64,000 bases of DNA, from assembly GCF_000382345.1 (NCBI RefSeq), contig NZ_KB908108.1:1-64000 (forward strand), read 5' to 3'. This DNA is from Massilia niastensis DSM 21313. GTDB taxonomy: Bacteria; Pseudomonadota; Gammaproteobacteria; Burkholderiales; Burkholderiaceae_D. The notes under the pieces are model-generated. The model saw nothing but the letters and a program-made list of their open reading frames with translations. It had not been told where the DNA came from and made no database searches. Positions 28,636 through 40,060 of the stretch are shown piece after piece; the stretch's first letter is position 1, and the number at the start of each line of letters is the position of its first letter. Both the position numbers and the translations under genes were made by a program.

Positions 28636-28755
28636 ATGTCGCGCCGCCATCCAATGACGTGGACCTTTGTCCACCTGGCGCTGGCCAGTGCAGCAACCTG
28701 GTTGCTGCTGGAAACCGAGGCGCTTCCGGGCGCCTTGCTGGTGTTCTTCCACTGA
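28636..28755 (+). CDS. Putative 39-residue membrane peptide
   Basis: A short frame starts with ATG 28636, five bases after a GGGAGA ribosome site (28625-28630), and ends with TGA 28753-28755. The peptide begins MSRRHPMTWTFVHLALASAA and continues as a hydrophobic stretch to VFFH, with basic residues at the start, as in single-pass small membrane proteins. It is divergent from recQ and followed about 150 bp later by a bidirectional terminator. The support is the ribosome site plus composition; homologues could not be checked. Confidence 0.5.
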   Translation: MSRRHPMTWTFVHLALASAATWLLLETEALPGALLVFFH

Positions 28756-28893
28756 CAGCCTGTTTTGCTGCGGCGATGCCGCAGTCGGAATGGTCACTCT
28801 TGTAGTCGGCAGGCTGCTTCCTTCCTGCACGCTGCCGGAGGAGTGGGCCGACAACGATTTCGTTTCCGACCAGTACATACGTCCCGGCGAACA

Positions 28894-28928
28894 AAAAAAG
28901 CCACCTCCCAACCGGGAGATGGCTTTTT
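28894..28928. terminator. Bidirectional intrinsic terminator
   Basis: AGCCACCTCCC (28899-28909) pairs with GGGAGATGGCT (28914-28924) with one mismatch around an AACC loop. The stem is flanked by A residues on the left and T residues (28924-28928) on the right, so it works on both strands. It ends ahpF on the minus strand and could end the small-peptide transcript on the plus strand. Confidence 0.8.
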
Positions 28929-28964
28929 CACAATCCGGCGGGCCCTCAGGGCCCGCCTCATGCA

Positions 28965-30542
28965 TTACGCAGCCTTGGCTTCTTCCTCTTCCTCGACCGG
29001 CAGGCGCACCAGGTAATCGAACGCAGCCAGCGATGCCTTGGCGCCCTCGCCCACCGCGATGACGATCTGCTTGAACGGCACCGTGGTCACGTCGCCGGCG
29101 GCGAACACGCCCGGGACCGAGGTCTGGCCGCGCACGTCGACTTCGATCTCGCCATGCGGCGACAGTTCCATCGTGCCCTTCAGCCACTCGGCGTTCGGCA
29201 CCAGGCCGATCTGCACGAACACGCCTTCCAGGTCCACCCTGTGCATCGCGCCGCTGTTGCGGTCCTTGTAGCTCAGGCCGTTGACGATCTTGCCGTCGCC
29301 GTGGATCTCGGTGGTCTGGGCCGACTTGATCACCTTGACGTTCTTCAGCGAGTGCAGCTTGCGCTGCAGGACCGCGTCGGCGCGCAGTTCCGCGCCGAAC
29401 TCGACCAGGGTTACCTCGGCCACGATGCCGGCCAGGTCGATCGCCGCCTCGACACCCGAGTTACCGCCGCCGATCACCGCCACGCGCTTGCCCTTGAACA
29501 GCGGGCCGTCGCAGTGCGGGCAATAGGCCACGCCGTGGTTGCGGTATTCCTTCTCGCCCGGCACGTTGATCTCGCGCCAGCGGGCGCCGGTCGCGATGAT
29601 GACCGATTTGCTCTTCAGTACCGCGCCGGTCTCGGTATGCACCTCGATCAGCTTGCCGCCCACCAGCTTGCTGGCGCGCTGGGTGTTCATGATGTCGACG
29701 TCGTACTGCTTGACGTGCTCTTCCAGGGCCACGGCGAATTTCGGGCCGTCGGTTTCCTTCATCGAGACGAAGTTCTCGATCGCCAGGGTGTCCAGCACCT
29801 GGCCGCCGAAGCGGTCGGACAGCACGCCGGTCTTGATGCCCTTGCGGGCCGCGTAGATCGCGGCCGCCGCGCCGGCAGGACCGCCGCCGACGATCAGCAC
29901 GTCGAAGGCGTCTTTCTTGTTCAGTTCGGCGGCCTTGCGGGCGCCGGCATTCACGTCGATCTTCGCGAGGATCTCTTCCACGCTGGTGCGGCCCTGGCCG
30001 AAGTGCTGGCCGTTCAGGAACATCATCGGCACCGCCATGATCTGGCGCTCTTCGACTTCCTTCTTGAACACGCCGCCGTCGATGGCCACGACCTTGATGC
30101 GCGGGTTGATGACCGACATCGCGTTGAGGGCCTGCACCACTTCCGGGCAGTTATGGCAGCTCAGCGAGATATAGGTCTCGAATACGTAGTCGCCGTCCAG
30201 GTTCCTGATCTGGTCGATCACCGGCTGGTCCAGCTTGATGGGGTGGCCGCCGACCTGCAGCAGGGCCAGCACCAGCGAGGTGAACTCATGGCCCAGCGGG
30301 ATGCCGGCGAAACGCACGCCGATATCGGTGCCGACACGGTTGATGGCGAACGAGGGCTTGCGCTCGTTGTCATCGTATTTCTGCACGACCGAAATCTTGT
30401 CGCTCAACGCGGCGATTTCGCGGAGCAGTTCATCCATTTCGCGTGCCTTGGGCGAATCATCCAGCGAGGCAACCAGCTCGATCGGCTGCACCACTTTTTC
30501 CAAATAGGCTTGCAACTGTTTCTTGAGGGTTGCGTCCAGCAT
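28965..30542 (-). CDS. ahpF: Alkyl hydroperoxide reductase subunit F (AhpF)
   Basis: AhpF is the FAD-dependent NADH:disulfide reductase that recharges AhpC. The 525-residue product has two N-terminal thioredoxin-like folds with redox pair CHNC (Cys129/Cys132), an FAD motif ([21 protein letters not shown]), the second redox pair CPHC, an NAD motif ([19 protein letters not shown]) and the FAD-binding end [14 protein letters not shown] precedes the ATG. It is 85 bp downstream of ahpC, with a stable hairpin in the gap. Confidence 0.97.
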   Translation of the reverse strand: MLDATLKKQLQAYLEKVVQPIELVASLDDSPKAREMDELLREIAALSDKISVVQKYDDNERKPSFAINRVGTDIGVRFAGIPLGHEFTSLVLALLQVGGHPIKLDQPVIDQIRNLDGDYVFETYISLSCHNCPEVVQALNAMSVINPRIKVVAIDGGVFKKEVEERQIMAVPMMFLNGQHFGQGRTSVEEILAKIDVNAGARKAAELNKKDAFDVLIVGGGPAGAAAAIYAARKGIKTGVLSDRFGGQVLDTLAIENFVSMKETDGPKFAVALEEHVKQYDVDIMNTQRASKLVGGKLIEVHTETGAVLKSKSVIIATGARWREINVPGEKEYRNHGVAYCPHCDGPLFKGKRVAVIGGGNSGVEAAIDLAGIVAEVTLVEFGAELRADAVLQRKLHSLKNVKVIKSAQTTEIHGDGKIVNGLSYKDRNSGAMHRVDLEGVFVQIGLVPNAEWLKGTMELSPHGEIEVDVRGQTSVPGVFAAGDVTTVPFKQIVIAVGEGAKASLAAFDYLVRLPVEEEEEAKAA

Positions 30543-30581
30543 GATTTTTTTTCCTTGAACAGATGAATGGGGTAGAAACGA

Positions 30582-30605
30582 ACCGGGCTGCCGCAGCAGC
30601 CCGGT
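30582..30605 (-). promoter_or_regulatory. Hairpin in the ahpC-ahpF intergenic region
   Basis: ACCGGGCTGC (30582-30591) and GCAGCCCGGT (30596-30605) form a perfect 10-bp stem with a four-base loop. It has no full T run, so partial termination or protection of the ahpC 3' end is likely. This would give more AhpC than AhpF, as the enzyme system needs. Confidence 0.55.
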
Positions 30606-30627
30606 GCGGTAGTGCTAGTCGACCAGC

Positions 30628-31191
30628 TTAGATCTTGCCGACCAGGTCCAGCGACGGGACCAGGGTCTCAGCGCCTTCGTTCCACTTGGCCGGGCACACT
30701 TCGCCCGGGTGGGCGGCGACGTACTGGGCAGCCTTGACCTTGCGCATCAGTTCCGATGCGTCACGGCCGATGCCGTTGTCGTGCACTTCCATCAGCTTGA
30801 TCTGGCCTTCCGGATTGATCACGAAGGTGCCGCGCAGGGCCATGCCTTCTTCTTCGATCATGACTTCGAAGTTGCGCGACAGGGTGCCGGTCGGGTCGCC
30901 GATCAGCGGGTAGTTGACTTTCTTGATCGCTTCCGAGGTGTCGTGCCATGCCTTGTGGGCGAAGTGGCTGTCGGTCGACACGCCGTACACGTTCACACCC
31001 ATCTTTGCGAACTGCGGCTGGTAGTGGGCCAGGTCTTCCAGTTCGGTCGGGCAGACGAAGGTGAAGTCCGCCGGGTAGAACATCAGGACCGACCAGCTAC
31101 CCTTGAAGTTTTCTTCCGACAGTTCGATGAACTTGCCGTTGTGGTAAGCGGTTGCCTTGAACGGTTTGATCTGGGTGTTGATAAGGGACAT
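30628..31191 (-). CDS. ahpC: Peroxiredoxin AhpC
   Basis: AhpC is the typical 2-Cys peroxiredoxin that reduces hydrogen peroxide and organic peroxides in the cytoplasm. The 187-residue product has peroxidatic Cys47 in DFTFVCPTE and resolving Cys166 in GEVCPAKW, with the normal bacterial length. The ATG at 31191 follows AAAGGAG. A promoter and an OxyR-type operator lie directly upstream. Confidence 0.98.
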   Translation of the reverse strand: MSLINTQIKPFKATAYHNGKFIELSEENFKGSWSVLMFYPADFTFVCPTELEDLAHYQPQFAKMGVNVYGVSTDSHFAHKAWHDTSEAIKKVNYPLIGDPTGTLSRNFEVMIEEEGMALRGTFVINPEGQIKLMEVHDNGIGRDASELMRKVKAAQYVAAHPGEVCPAKWNEGAETLVPSLDLVGKI

Positions 31192-31235
31192 GTAAGCTCC
31201 TTTGTTTCGGGGGTGAATGAATCTCAATGGAAAGC

Positions 31236-31264
31236 AGTGTACTGTTCTGCTCGCCGTTTGTGAA
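31236..31264 (-). promoter_or_regulatory. ahpC promoter (-35/-10)
   Basis: On the minus strand TTCACA (31264-31259) and TACACT (31241-31236) are separated by exactly 17 bp; five and four of six bases match sigma-70 consensus. The predicted leader is about 38 nt. The -35 box abuts the OxyR-type site, the normal geometry for activation. Confidence 0.65.
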
Positions 31265-31301
31265 ATTGATTGAATCGATATTCTTGATTGATTTTAGCTA
31301 T
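31265..31301 (-). promoter_or_regulatory. OxyR-type operator of ahpCF
   Basis: Read on the minus strand, four tetranucleotides ATAG, CAAT, ATCG and CAAT are each separated by 7 bp, matching the OxyR pattern ATAG-N7-CTAT-N7-ATAG-N7-CTAT at 13 of 16 bases. The extra conserved T and A inside both half sites are also present. The site ends directly at the -35 box. This supports peroxide induction of ahpC-ahpF by an OxyR encoded outside the window. Confidence 0.7.
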
Positions 31302-31384
31302 CAGTCAAGCGCGGCTCATTCTGGCCCATGAAAATGGGCCCTGAAGAGCCCGGACAGTGTGGCGTAAATGCCTGGCGGCTGCAA

Positions 31385-31408
31385 CCGGCGCCTCGTTTTG
31401 GGCGCCGG
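31385..31408 (-). terminator. Hairpin after the receiver-kinase gene
   Basis: CCGGCGCC (31385-31392) and GGCGCCGG (31401-31408) form a perfect 8-bp stem 12 bp beyond the stop codon of the minus-strand operon. A second 7-bp stem with a GAAA loop lies at 31323-31340. Neither is followed by a T run, so termination may be Rho-dependent. Confidence 0.4.
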
Positions 31409-31419
31409 CAAGCTGGGGT

Positions 31420-32634
31420 TCAGGCATCCGCTTCGGCGCAGACGGTCTGTTCGCTGCACGGCAGCAACAGGCTGAAGGTCGAGCCCTCGCCCGGACGGCT
31501 GTCCACGCGCAGTTCGCCGCCGTGCGACACCGCCAGCTGGCGCGAGATGTACAGCCCCAGGCCCAGGCCCTTCGGCTCGCCATTGCGCGCGCCGCGCTCG
31601 TAGGGTTCGAAGATGCGCTCGGTGTCGGCCGGCTCGATGCCCTTGCCCTGGTCGCGCACGTTGACCCGCACGGTATCGCCGTCCATCAGCACGCTGATCT
31701 CGACCGGCTGGCCGCAGCCGTAGCGCAGTGCGTTGGTCAGCAGGTTGACGATCACCTGCTCGATGCGGAACTCGTCCCAGCAGCCGACCACTTGCGGGTG
31801 CGGCACCAGGGCCAGGGTCGAGCCGGTCGAGGCCGCCTGCAGCGACAGGTCGCTGACAATGCGCTCGAGCAGGTTCATCAGCTCTACCCGCGCCGGCCGG
31901 ATCGACAGCTTGCCGCTGCGCATGCGCGAGACGTCGAGCATGTCGTCGATCAGCCGGATCATGGCCTTGATCTGGCGCTCGTCGCGCCGCACCATGGCTT
32001 CCATCTGGTCGGCGTTGAAGGCGGCGGCATTGCCGCGCCGCAGCTGCAGGCTGCGCATCTGGGATTCCAGGAACAGCGTATTGAGCGGCGTGCGCAGCTC
32101 GTGCGCGACCAGCGACATGAATTCGTCGCGCATGCGCAGCGAGCGCTGCAGTTCCTGCTGGGTCTGGTTCAGCTCGCGCACCAGCACCTCCTGTTCCTGG
32201 CGGCTGCGTTCCAGCGCCGCCACCTGGCGCCGGGTCTCGCGGCGCTGCTGGTCGAGCGCCACGAACACCTTGACCTTGCTGCGCACCGCGTCGGGATCGA
32301 GCGGCTTGTACAGGAAGTCGACCGCGCCGCTTTCATAGCCCTTGAAGGCATAGTCGAGCTCGCGGCCGGCGGCCGAGACGAACACGATCGGGATGTGGCG
32401 GGTGCGCTCGGTGCCGCGCATCAGCTCGGCCAGCTCGAAGCCGTCCATGCCGGGCATCTGGACATCGAGGATCGCCAGCGCGAATTCGTGGTCGAGCAGG
32501 AGCGCCAGCGCCTGGTCGCCCGAACTCGCCTGGAACACCTGGCACTGTTCGGTGCGCAGCAGGGCGTCGAGCGCATGCAGGTTTTCCGGCAGGTCGTCGA
32601 CGATCAGAAGTTTGCTTGGGTCTTGGACGCTCAT
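31420..32634 (-). CDS. Receiver-histidine kinase hybrid (REC-HisKA-HATPase)
   Basis: The 404-residue cytoplasmic protein starts with a receiver domain (LLIVDDLPENLHALD, phosphoacceptor Asp57, Lys110), followed by a coiled coil and a kinase core with His178 in SLVAHELRTPLN, N box VNLLTNALRYG, G1 VRDQGKGI and G2 GLGLGLYISRQLA. It has no membrane segment. The start is fixed by GGAG and by the four-base ATGA overlap with cheB. It is the last gene of the four-gene signalling operon, probably receiving phosphate from the large hybrid kinase. Confidence 0.92.
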   Translation of the reverse strand: MSVQDPSKLLIVDDLPENLHALDALLRTEQCQVFQASSGDQALALLLDHEFALAILDVQMPGMDGFELAELMRGTERTRHIPIVFVSAAGRELDYAFKGYESGAVDFLYKPLDPDAVRSKVKVFVALDQQRRETRRQVAALERSRQEQEVLVRELNQTQQELQRSLRMRDEFMSLVAHELRTPLNTLFLESQMRSLQLRRGNAAAFNADQMEAMVRRDERQIKAMIRLIDDMLDVSRMRSGKLSIRPARVELMNLLERIVSDLSLQAASTGSTLALVPHPQVVGCWDEFRIEQVIVNLLTNALRYGCGQPVEISVLMDGDTVRVNVRDQGKGIEPADTERIFEPYERGARNGEPKGLGLGLYISRQLAVSHGGELRVDSRPGEGSTFSLLLPCSEQTVCAEADA

Positions 32635-33236
32635 GGTTTCTCCAACAGGGGCAGCAGCGTGCGGATACCAGCCAGCGGCAGCACGAGGTGCGGGGCGCAG
32701 CGCCGGATCGCCTCGGTCGGCATGGTGCCGGCCTGCGCTTCTTGGGGGTCCTGCACGACGGTCAGCCCGCCGCATGCGCGGATGCGGGCCATGCCGTCGG
32801 CGCCGTCGTGGTTGGCGCCGGTCAGCAGGATGCCCGCCAGCGCCGCGCCGTAGACGTCGGCCGCCGACTCCATCAATACGTCGATCGCCGGCCGCGCGAA
32901 ATGCACGGGCGGCTCGCAGCTGAGCGAAAAACTGCGGTCCTGCTCGATGGACAAATGATAGCCCGCTCCCGCGAAGTACACGGTACCCGGTTCGACCGGT
33001 TCCTTGTCGCGCGCCTCGCGCACCGGCAGGGCGACCCGCGCCGCGAACAGCTCGGCCAGCCGGCTCTCGCGGTCGGACGGCACATGCAGGATGCAGGTCA
33101 CGGCCGGTCCGAAGTCCGCCGGCAGGCCGGGCAGCACGCCGATCAGGGCGTCGACCCCGCCGGCCGAGCCGCCGATCACGACCATCCCGAAGCGGCGCCC
33201 GGCAAGCAGGGAGGCGATGCGCTGGTCCAGGCTCAT
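32631..33236 (-). CDS. Stand-alone CheB-type methylesterase domain
   Basis: The 201-residue product is only the CheB catalytic domain: nucleophile Ser24 in IGGSAGGVDAL, His51 in ILHVPSDR and the Asp in LTGANHDGADGM. The receiver domain that normally regulates CheB is absent. It overlaps cheR and the receiver-kinase by four bases on each side (ATGA). CheB removes methyl groups from, or deamidates, chemoreceptor glutamates, but no receptor is encoded here, so its substrate is unclear. Confidence 0.92.
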   Translation of the reverse strand: MSLDQRIASLLAGRRFGMVVIGGSAGGVDALIGVLPGLPADFGPAVTCILHVPSDRESRLAELFAARVALPVREARDKEPVEPGTVYFAGAGYHLSIEQDRSFSLSCEPPVHFARPAIDVLMESAADVYGAALAGILLTGANHDGADGMARIRACGGLTVVQDPQEAQAGTMPTEAIRRCAPHLVLPLAGIRTLLPLLEKP

Positions 33237-34062
33237 GGCGACACCTTGCGGAACAGGCGCTCGCGCCGCGCCAGCGGTTCGAAGCGGGTGGCGTAGCTCG
33301 AGAAGTCGATGCTTTCCTTGCTGCCCAGGCCGAGGAAGCCGCGGTGGCACAGCGATTCGTGGAACAGGCCGAACACGCGGTCCTGCAGGCGCCGGTTGAA
33401 GTAGATCAGCACGTTGCGGCAGCTGACGAAATGGGTTTCCGAGAACACGCTGTCGGTCGCCAGGCTGTGGTCGGCGAAGGTCACGTTCTCGACCAGCGAG
33501 CGGTCGAACAGCACGCCGCCGTAGGCGGCGACGTAATAGTCCGAGAACGCCTGCTTTCCGCCGGCCTTCTGGTAGTTTTCGGTGTACAGGCGCATGCGCT
33601 CGAGCGGGAACACGCCGCGCCGCGCCGCCTCCAGCGATTCCGGGTTGATGTCGGTGGCGTAGATGATGCTGCGCTCGAGCAGGCCTTCCTCCTTGAGCAG
33701 GATGGCCAGCGAATACACTTCCTCGCCGGTCGAGCAGCCGGCCACCCAGATCTTCAGCGACGGATAGGTGCGCAGGAAGGGCACCACCTGCTCGCGCACC
33801 GCCAGGAAGTATTCCGGGTCGCGGAACATCTCGGTGACGGGGATCGTCAGGTATTGCAGCAGCTGGGCGAAGCCGTTCGGCTCGTGCATCACCTTGGCCT
33901 GCAGGGCCGACACGGTGTCGCAGCCCATCTCGCGCATGGCCGCGACCACGCGCCGCTTCTGCGAGGCGCCGGTGTAGTCCCTGAAGTCGTAGTTGTACTT
34001 CAGGTAGACCGCCTCGACCAGCATGCGCAGCTCGATGTCGACATCGTTCGGGGCGTTGGTCG

Positions 34063-34066
<4 letters not shown>
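33233..34066 (-). CDS. CheR-type protein methyltransferase
   Basis: The 277-residue product has the CheR N-terminal helical domain (DFRDYTGASQKRRV), the SAM-binding site KIWVAGCSTGEEVYSLA, IIYATDINPESL and the active-site region FVSCRNVLIYFN. I place the start at TTG 34066: it overlaps the upstream TGA as TTGA and has GGAG six bases before it, while the first ATG (34024) would remove conserved sequence. CheR methylates glutamates of receptors; in this cassette the substrate may be another signalling protein. Confidence 0.92.
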
Positions 34067-37551
<3,485 letters not shown>

Positions 37552-37651
37552 ACATGCTTTTTGTTAAGGAAAAAATATCCCAAGTGTAACGCAAATGTGA
37601 ATTCCGGCGCGCACCCGAGAGCTCATCCGTGCACCCTTTCCACTCTACCAT

Positions 37652-38575
37652 TCAGGCGGCCAGGAAGCGTTGCGCCAGCCGCTGTTCGCGGAACTGCGCG
37701 GTGACGAAATCGACGAAGACGCGGGTCTTGGCGGGCAACAGTTTCTGGCTCGAGAAGTAGAGGGAAATCGGTCCCGCATCCTGCTGCCAGTCCGGCAATA
37801 CCCGCACCAGCTCGCCGCTCTCCAGGTGGCGCAGCACATGCGGCATCGCCGCCAGGCCGATCCCCATGTGCATCAGGACCGCCTGCACCAGCGCATCCGG
37901 ATCGTCGACCGTGATGCGGGCGCGCTGGTCGCAGGCTGCCTGCGCGCCCGAGCGGTGGCGCAGCAGGCGCTCGCGCAGCCGTCCGGTCAGGATCGAGCGC
38001 ATCACCACGCCGTCGACCTCGAGCAGGTCGGCGGGTTCGCGCGGCGCGCGCAGGCCGCGCAGGAACCGGGGGGTGGCCACGGCCACGACGTGGACACGCG
38101 CCAGTTCGCGCGCCACGATGCCCGCCTGGAGCGCGAAGCCGCCGCCGATGGCGGCGTCGAACCCCTCGCGCACCAGGTCGGCCTGGCGGTTGTCGAGATG
38201 CCAGTCGGTCAGCACGCCCGGATAGCGCGCGACGAAGCCCGGCATCAGGGGCAGCAGGTAGTCGCGCGCGAAGCCGTGCGCCGCGCTCAGCTTGAGGGTG
38301 CCGGCCGGCTGCCCGGCCCTGGCCGTGACCTCGGCGATGGCGCCCTGGATGCTGTCCAGGCCCGCACCGACCGCGCCCAGGAAGCGCTCGCCGGCCTCGG
38401 TCAGCGTCAGGCCGCGCGTACTGCGCTGGAACAGGCGCACGCCGAGGTTGCGCTCGAGCTGGGCGACGTTGCGGCTGACCGCCGCCGGGGTCAGCGCCAG
38501 GCGGCGCGCCGCCGCCGAGAAGCTGCCCGACTCGGCGCTGCGCACGAAGGATTCGAGGTTCGAGAGGGTTTCCAT
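37652..38575 (-). CDS. LysR-family transcriptional regulator
   Basis: The 307-residue product has the LysR winged helix-turn-helix (SFSAAARRLALTPAAVSRNVAQLE) and a C-terminal effector-binding domain of the periplasmic-binding-protein type, as in the DsdA/CrgA-like aldehyde/quinone group. The ATG at 38575 fits the family N terminus; a longer version from 38620 would read through the inverted repeat. It is divergent from the SDR gene, which it probably controls through the shared repeat. Confidence 0.92.
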   Translation of the reverse strand: METLSNLESFVRSAESGSFSAAARRLALTPAAVSRNVAQLERNLGVRLFQRSTRGLTLTEAGERFLGAVGAGLDSIQGAIAEVTARAGQPAGTLKLSAAHGFARDYLLPLMPGFVARYPGVLTDWHLDNRQADLVREGFDAAIGGGFALQAGIVARELARVHVVAVATPRFLRGLRAPREPADLLEVDGVVMRSILTGRLRERLLRHRSGAQAACDQRARITVDDPDALVQAVLMHMGIGLAAMPHVLRHLESGELVRVLPDWQQDAGPISLYFSSQKLLPAKTRVFVDFVTAQFREQRLAQRFLAA

Positions 38576-38579
38576 GGTT

Positions 38580-38606
38580 TCACTTTCAAGCTTTGCTTGA
38601 AAGTGA
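38580..38606. promoter_or_regulatory. 12-bp-arm inverted repeat between lysR and the SDR gene
   Basis: TCACTTTCAAGC (38580-38591) and GCTTGAAAGTGA (38595-38606) are perfect inverted arms around TTT. The repeat begins five bases upstream of the lysR ATG and 78 bp before the SDR start. It is the obvious operator for the LysR protein and, if transcribed, would also fold over the lysR translation start. Confidence 0.65.
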
Positions 38607-38683
38607 TTATAGAGATCCATGACTAGCCGTTGCGAGCGGCAGTGTCGATACTGGCCTTACCCACTCACACGAAAGGAAGCATC

Positions 38684-39433
38684 ATGGACCGCACCACTCC
38701 CCTGCAAGGCAAGATCGCCATCGTCACCGGCGCCAGCCGCTCCATCGGCGCCGCCATCGCCCGCCGCCTGGCCCGCGACGGCGCCACCGTCGCCATCACC
38801 TACCACGCCTCGCCCGACAAGGCCGCGGCGGTCGTGGACGAGATCGAGGCGGCGGGCGGACGCGCCGTCGCGCTGCAGGCCGACGCCGGCGACCCGGACG
38901 CCGTGCGCCAGGCCGTCGCCAGCGTCGCCGAGCGCTTCGGCCGGATCGACATCCTGGTCAACAACGCCGGCATCAGCGTGCTGGGCGCGCCGACCGGGAT
39001 CGCCTTCGCCGACTTTCAGCGCATCCTGGCCGTGAACGTCACCGGCGTGTTCGTCGCCACCCAGGAAGCGCTGCGCCACATGGGCGCGGGCGGCCGCATT
39101 ATCCACATCGGCAGCTCGATGGTGCGGTACGCGGCCTTCCCGACCGCGTCCGCCTACACGCTCACCAAGGGCGCGCTGAGCGGCTTCACCCGCGGCCTGG
39201 TGCGCGACCTGGGCCCGCAGGGCATCACCGTGAATACCGTCCATCCCGGCCCGACCGACAGCGACATGAACCCGGCCGACGGCCCGGTCGCCGACTTCGT
39301 CAAGCCCGGCATCGCCGTCGGCCGCTATGGCCAGGGCCAGGACATCGCGGCAAGCGTCGCCTTCCTCGCCTCGGAAGAGGCATCCTTCGTGACCGGCGCG
39401 GAACTGCTGGTGGACGGCGGCTTCACCGCCTGA
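38684..39433 (+). CDS. Short-chain dehydrogenase/reductase (3-oxoacyl-ACP reductase-like)
   Basis: The 249-residue classical SDR has the NAD(P) motif TGASRSIGAA, NNAG, catalytic Ser144/Ser145, Tyr158 and Lys162 (SAYTLTKGAL) and the C-terminal GAELLVDGGF. An AAGGAAG ribosome site precedes ATG 38684. Substrate cannot be assigned; the group includes FabG-like and quinone or aldehyde reductases. It is followed 22 bp later by a second NAD(P)-dependent gene and is divergent from lysR. Confidence 0.93.
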   Translation: MDRTTPLQGKIAIVTGASRSIGAAIARRLARDGATVAITYHASPDKAAAVVDEIEAAGGRAVALQADAGDPDAVRQAVASVAERFGRIDILVNNAGISVLGAPTGIAFADFQRILAVNVTGVFVATQEALRHMGAGGRIIHIGSSMVRYAAFPTASAYTLTKGALSGFTRGLVRDLGPQGITVNTVHPGPTDSDMNPADGPVADFVKPGIAVGRYGQGQDIAASVAFLASEEASFVTGAELLVDGGFTA

Positions 39434-39455
39434 TCCTAGCCATAAGGAGCAGAGC

Positions 39456-40055
39456 ATGAGCATCGGCATCATCGGAGCGGGCGCGATCGGCAGCGCGATC
39501 GCCCGCGCACTGGCGCGCGCCGGCATCGACGCGCGCATCGCCAACCGCAGGGGGCCCGCATCCCTGGCCGGGCTGGCTGCCGAAACCGGCGGGCGCATCC
39601 GGCCCGTGACGGTGGCCGAGGCGGCGCAGTCCGACCTCGTCTTCCTGGCGGTGAACTGGTCGAGGCTTCCGGACGCCGTGCGCGGACTCGGCCCCTGGGG
39701 CGGACGGATCGTCATCGACACCAACAACCCGATCGAGGCGCCGGCCTTCCGTCCGTTCGACCTGGGCGGCCGCAGCTCCAGCGAGATCGTGGCCGGGCTG
39801 GTGCCGGGTGCGCGGGTAGTGAAAGCCTTCAATCACCTGCAGCCGGCGCTGCTGGCGGGCGATCCGGGCGCCGAGGGCGGGCGCAGGGTGCTGTTCCTCG
39901 CGGGCGACGACGCCGCCGCCAAGGGCGAGGTGGCGCAACTGGTGCAGCGCCTGGGCTTCGCAGGCATCGACCTGGGCGCCCTGGGCGAAGGCGGCCGCCT
40001 GATCCAGTTTCCCGGCGGTCCGCTGCCGTCGCTGAACCTGGTCAGGTTCGGCTGA
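39456..40055 (+). CDS. NADPH-dependent F420-reductase-like oxidoreductase
   Basis: The 199-residue product starts with a Rossmann fold, MSIGIIGAGAIGSAIARALA, and has IDTNNPIE and VVKAFNHLQP, typical of the NAD(P)-binding/F420-oxidoreductase-like family that also includes many F420-independent members in proteobacteria. AAGGAG lies before the ATG. It is co-directional with the SDR gene and converges on the UvrA paralogue with only five bases between stops. Confidence 0.88.
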   Translation: MSIGIIGAGAIGSAIARALARAGIDARIANRRGPASLAGLAAETGGRIRPVTVAEAAQSDLVFLAVNWSRLPDAVRGLGPWGGRIVIDTNNPIEAPAFRPFDLGGRSSSEIVAGLVPGARVVKAFNHLQPALLAGDPGAEGGRRVLFLAGDDAAAKGEVAQLVQRLGFAGIDLGALGEGGRLIQFPGGPLPSLNLVRFG

Positions 40056-40060
40056 GGGGT

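Noticed and set aside
28477-29187. Minus-strand open frame across the recQ-ahpF intergenic region
   Set aside because: It crosses a strong terminator and the end of ahpF in another frame, and has no ribosome site or domain.
31323-31340. Seven-bp hairpin with GAAA loop as an independent RNA element
   Set aside because: It is short, in a non-conserved gap and explained as part of the end of the signalling operon transcript.
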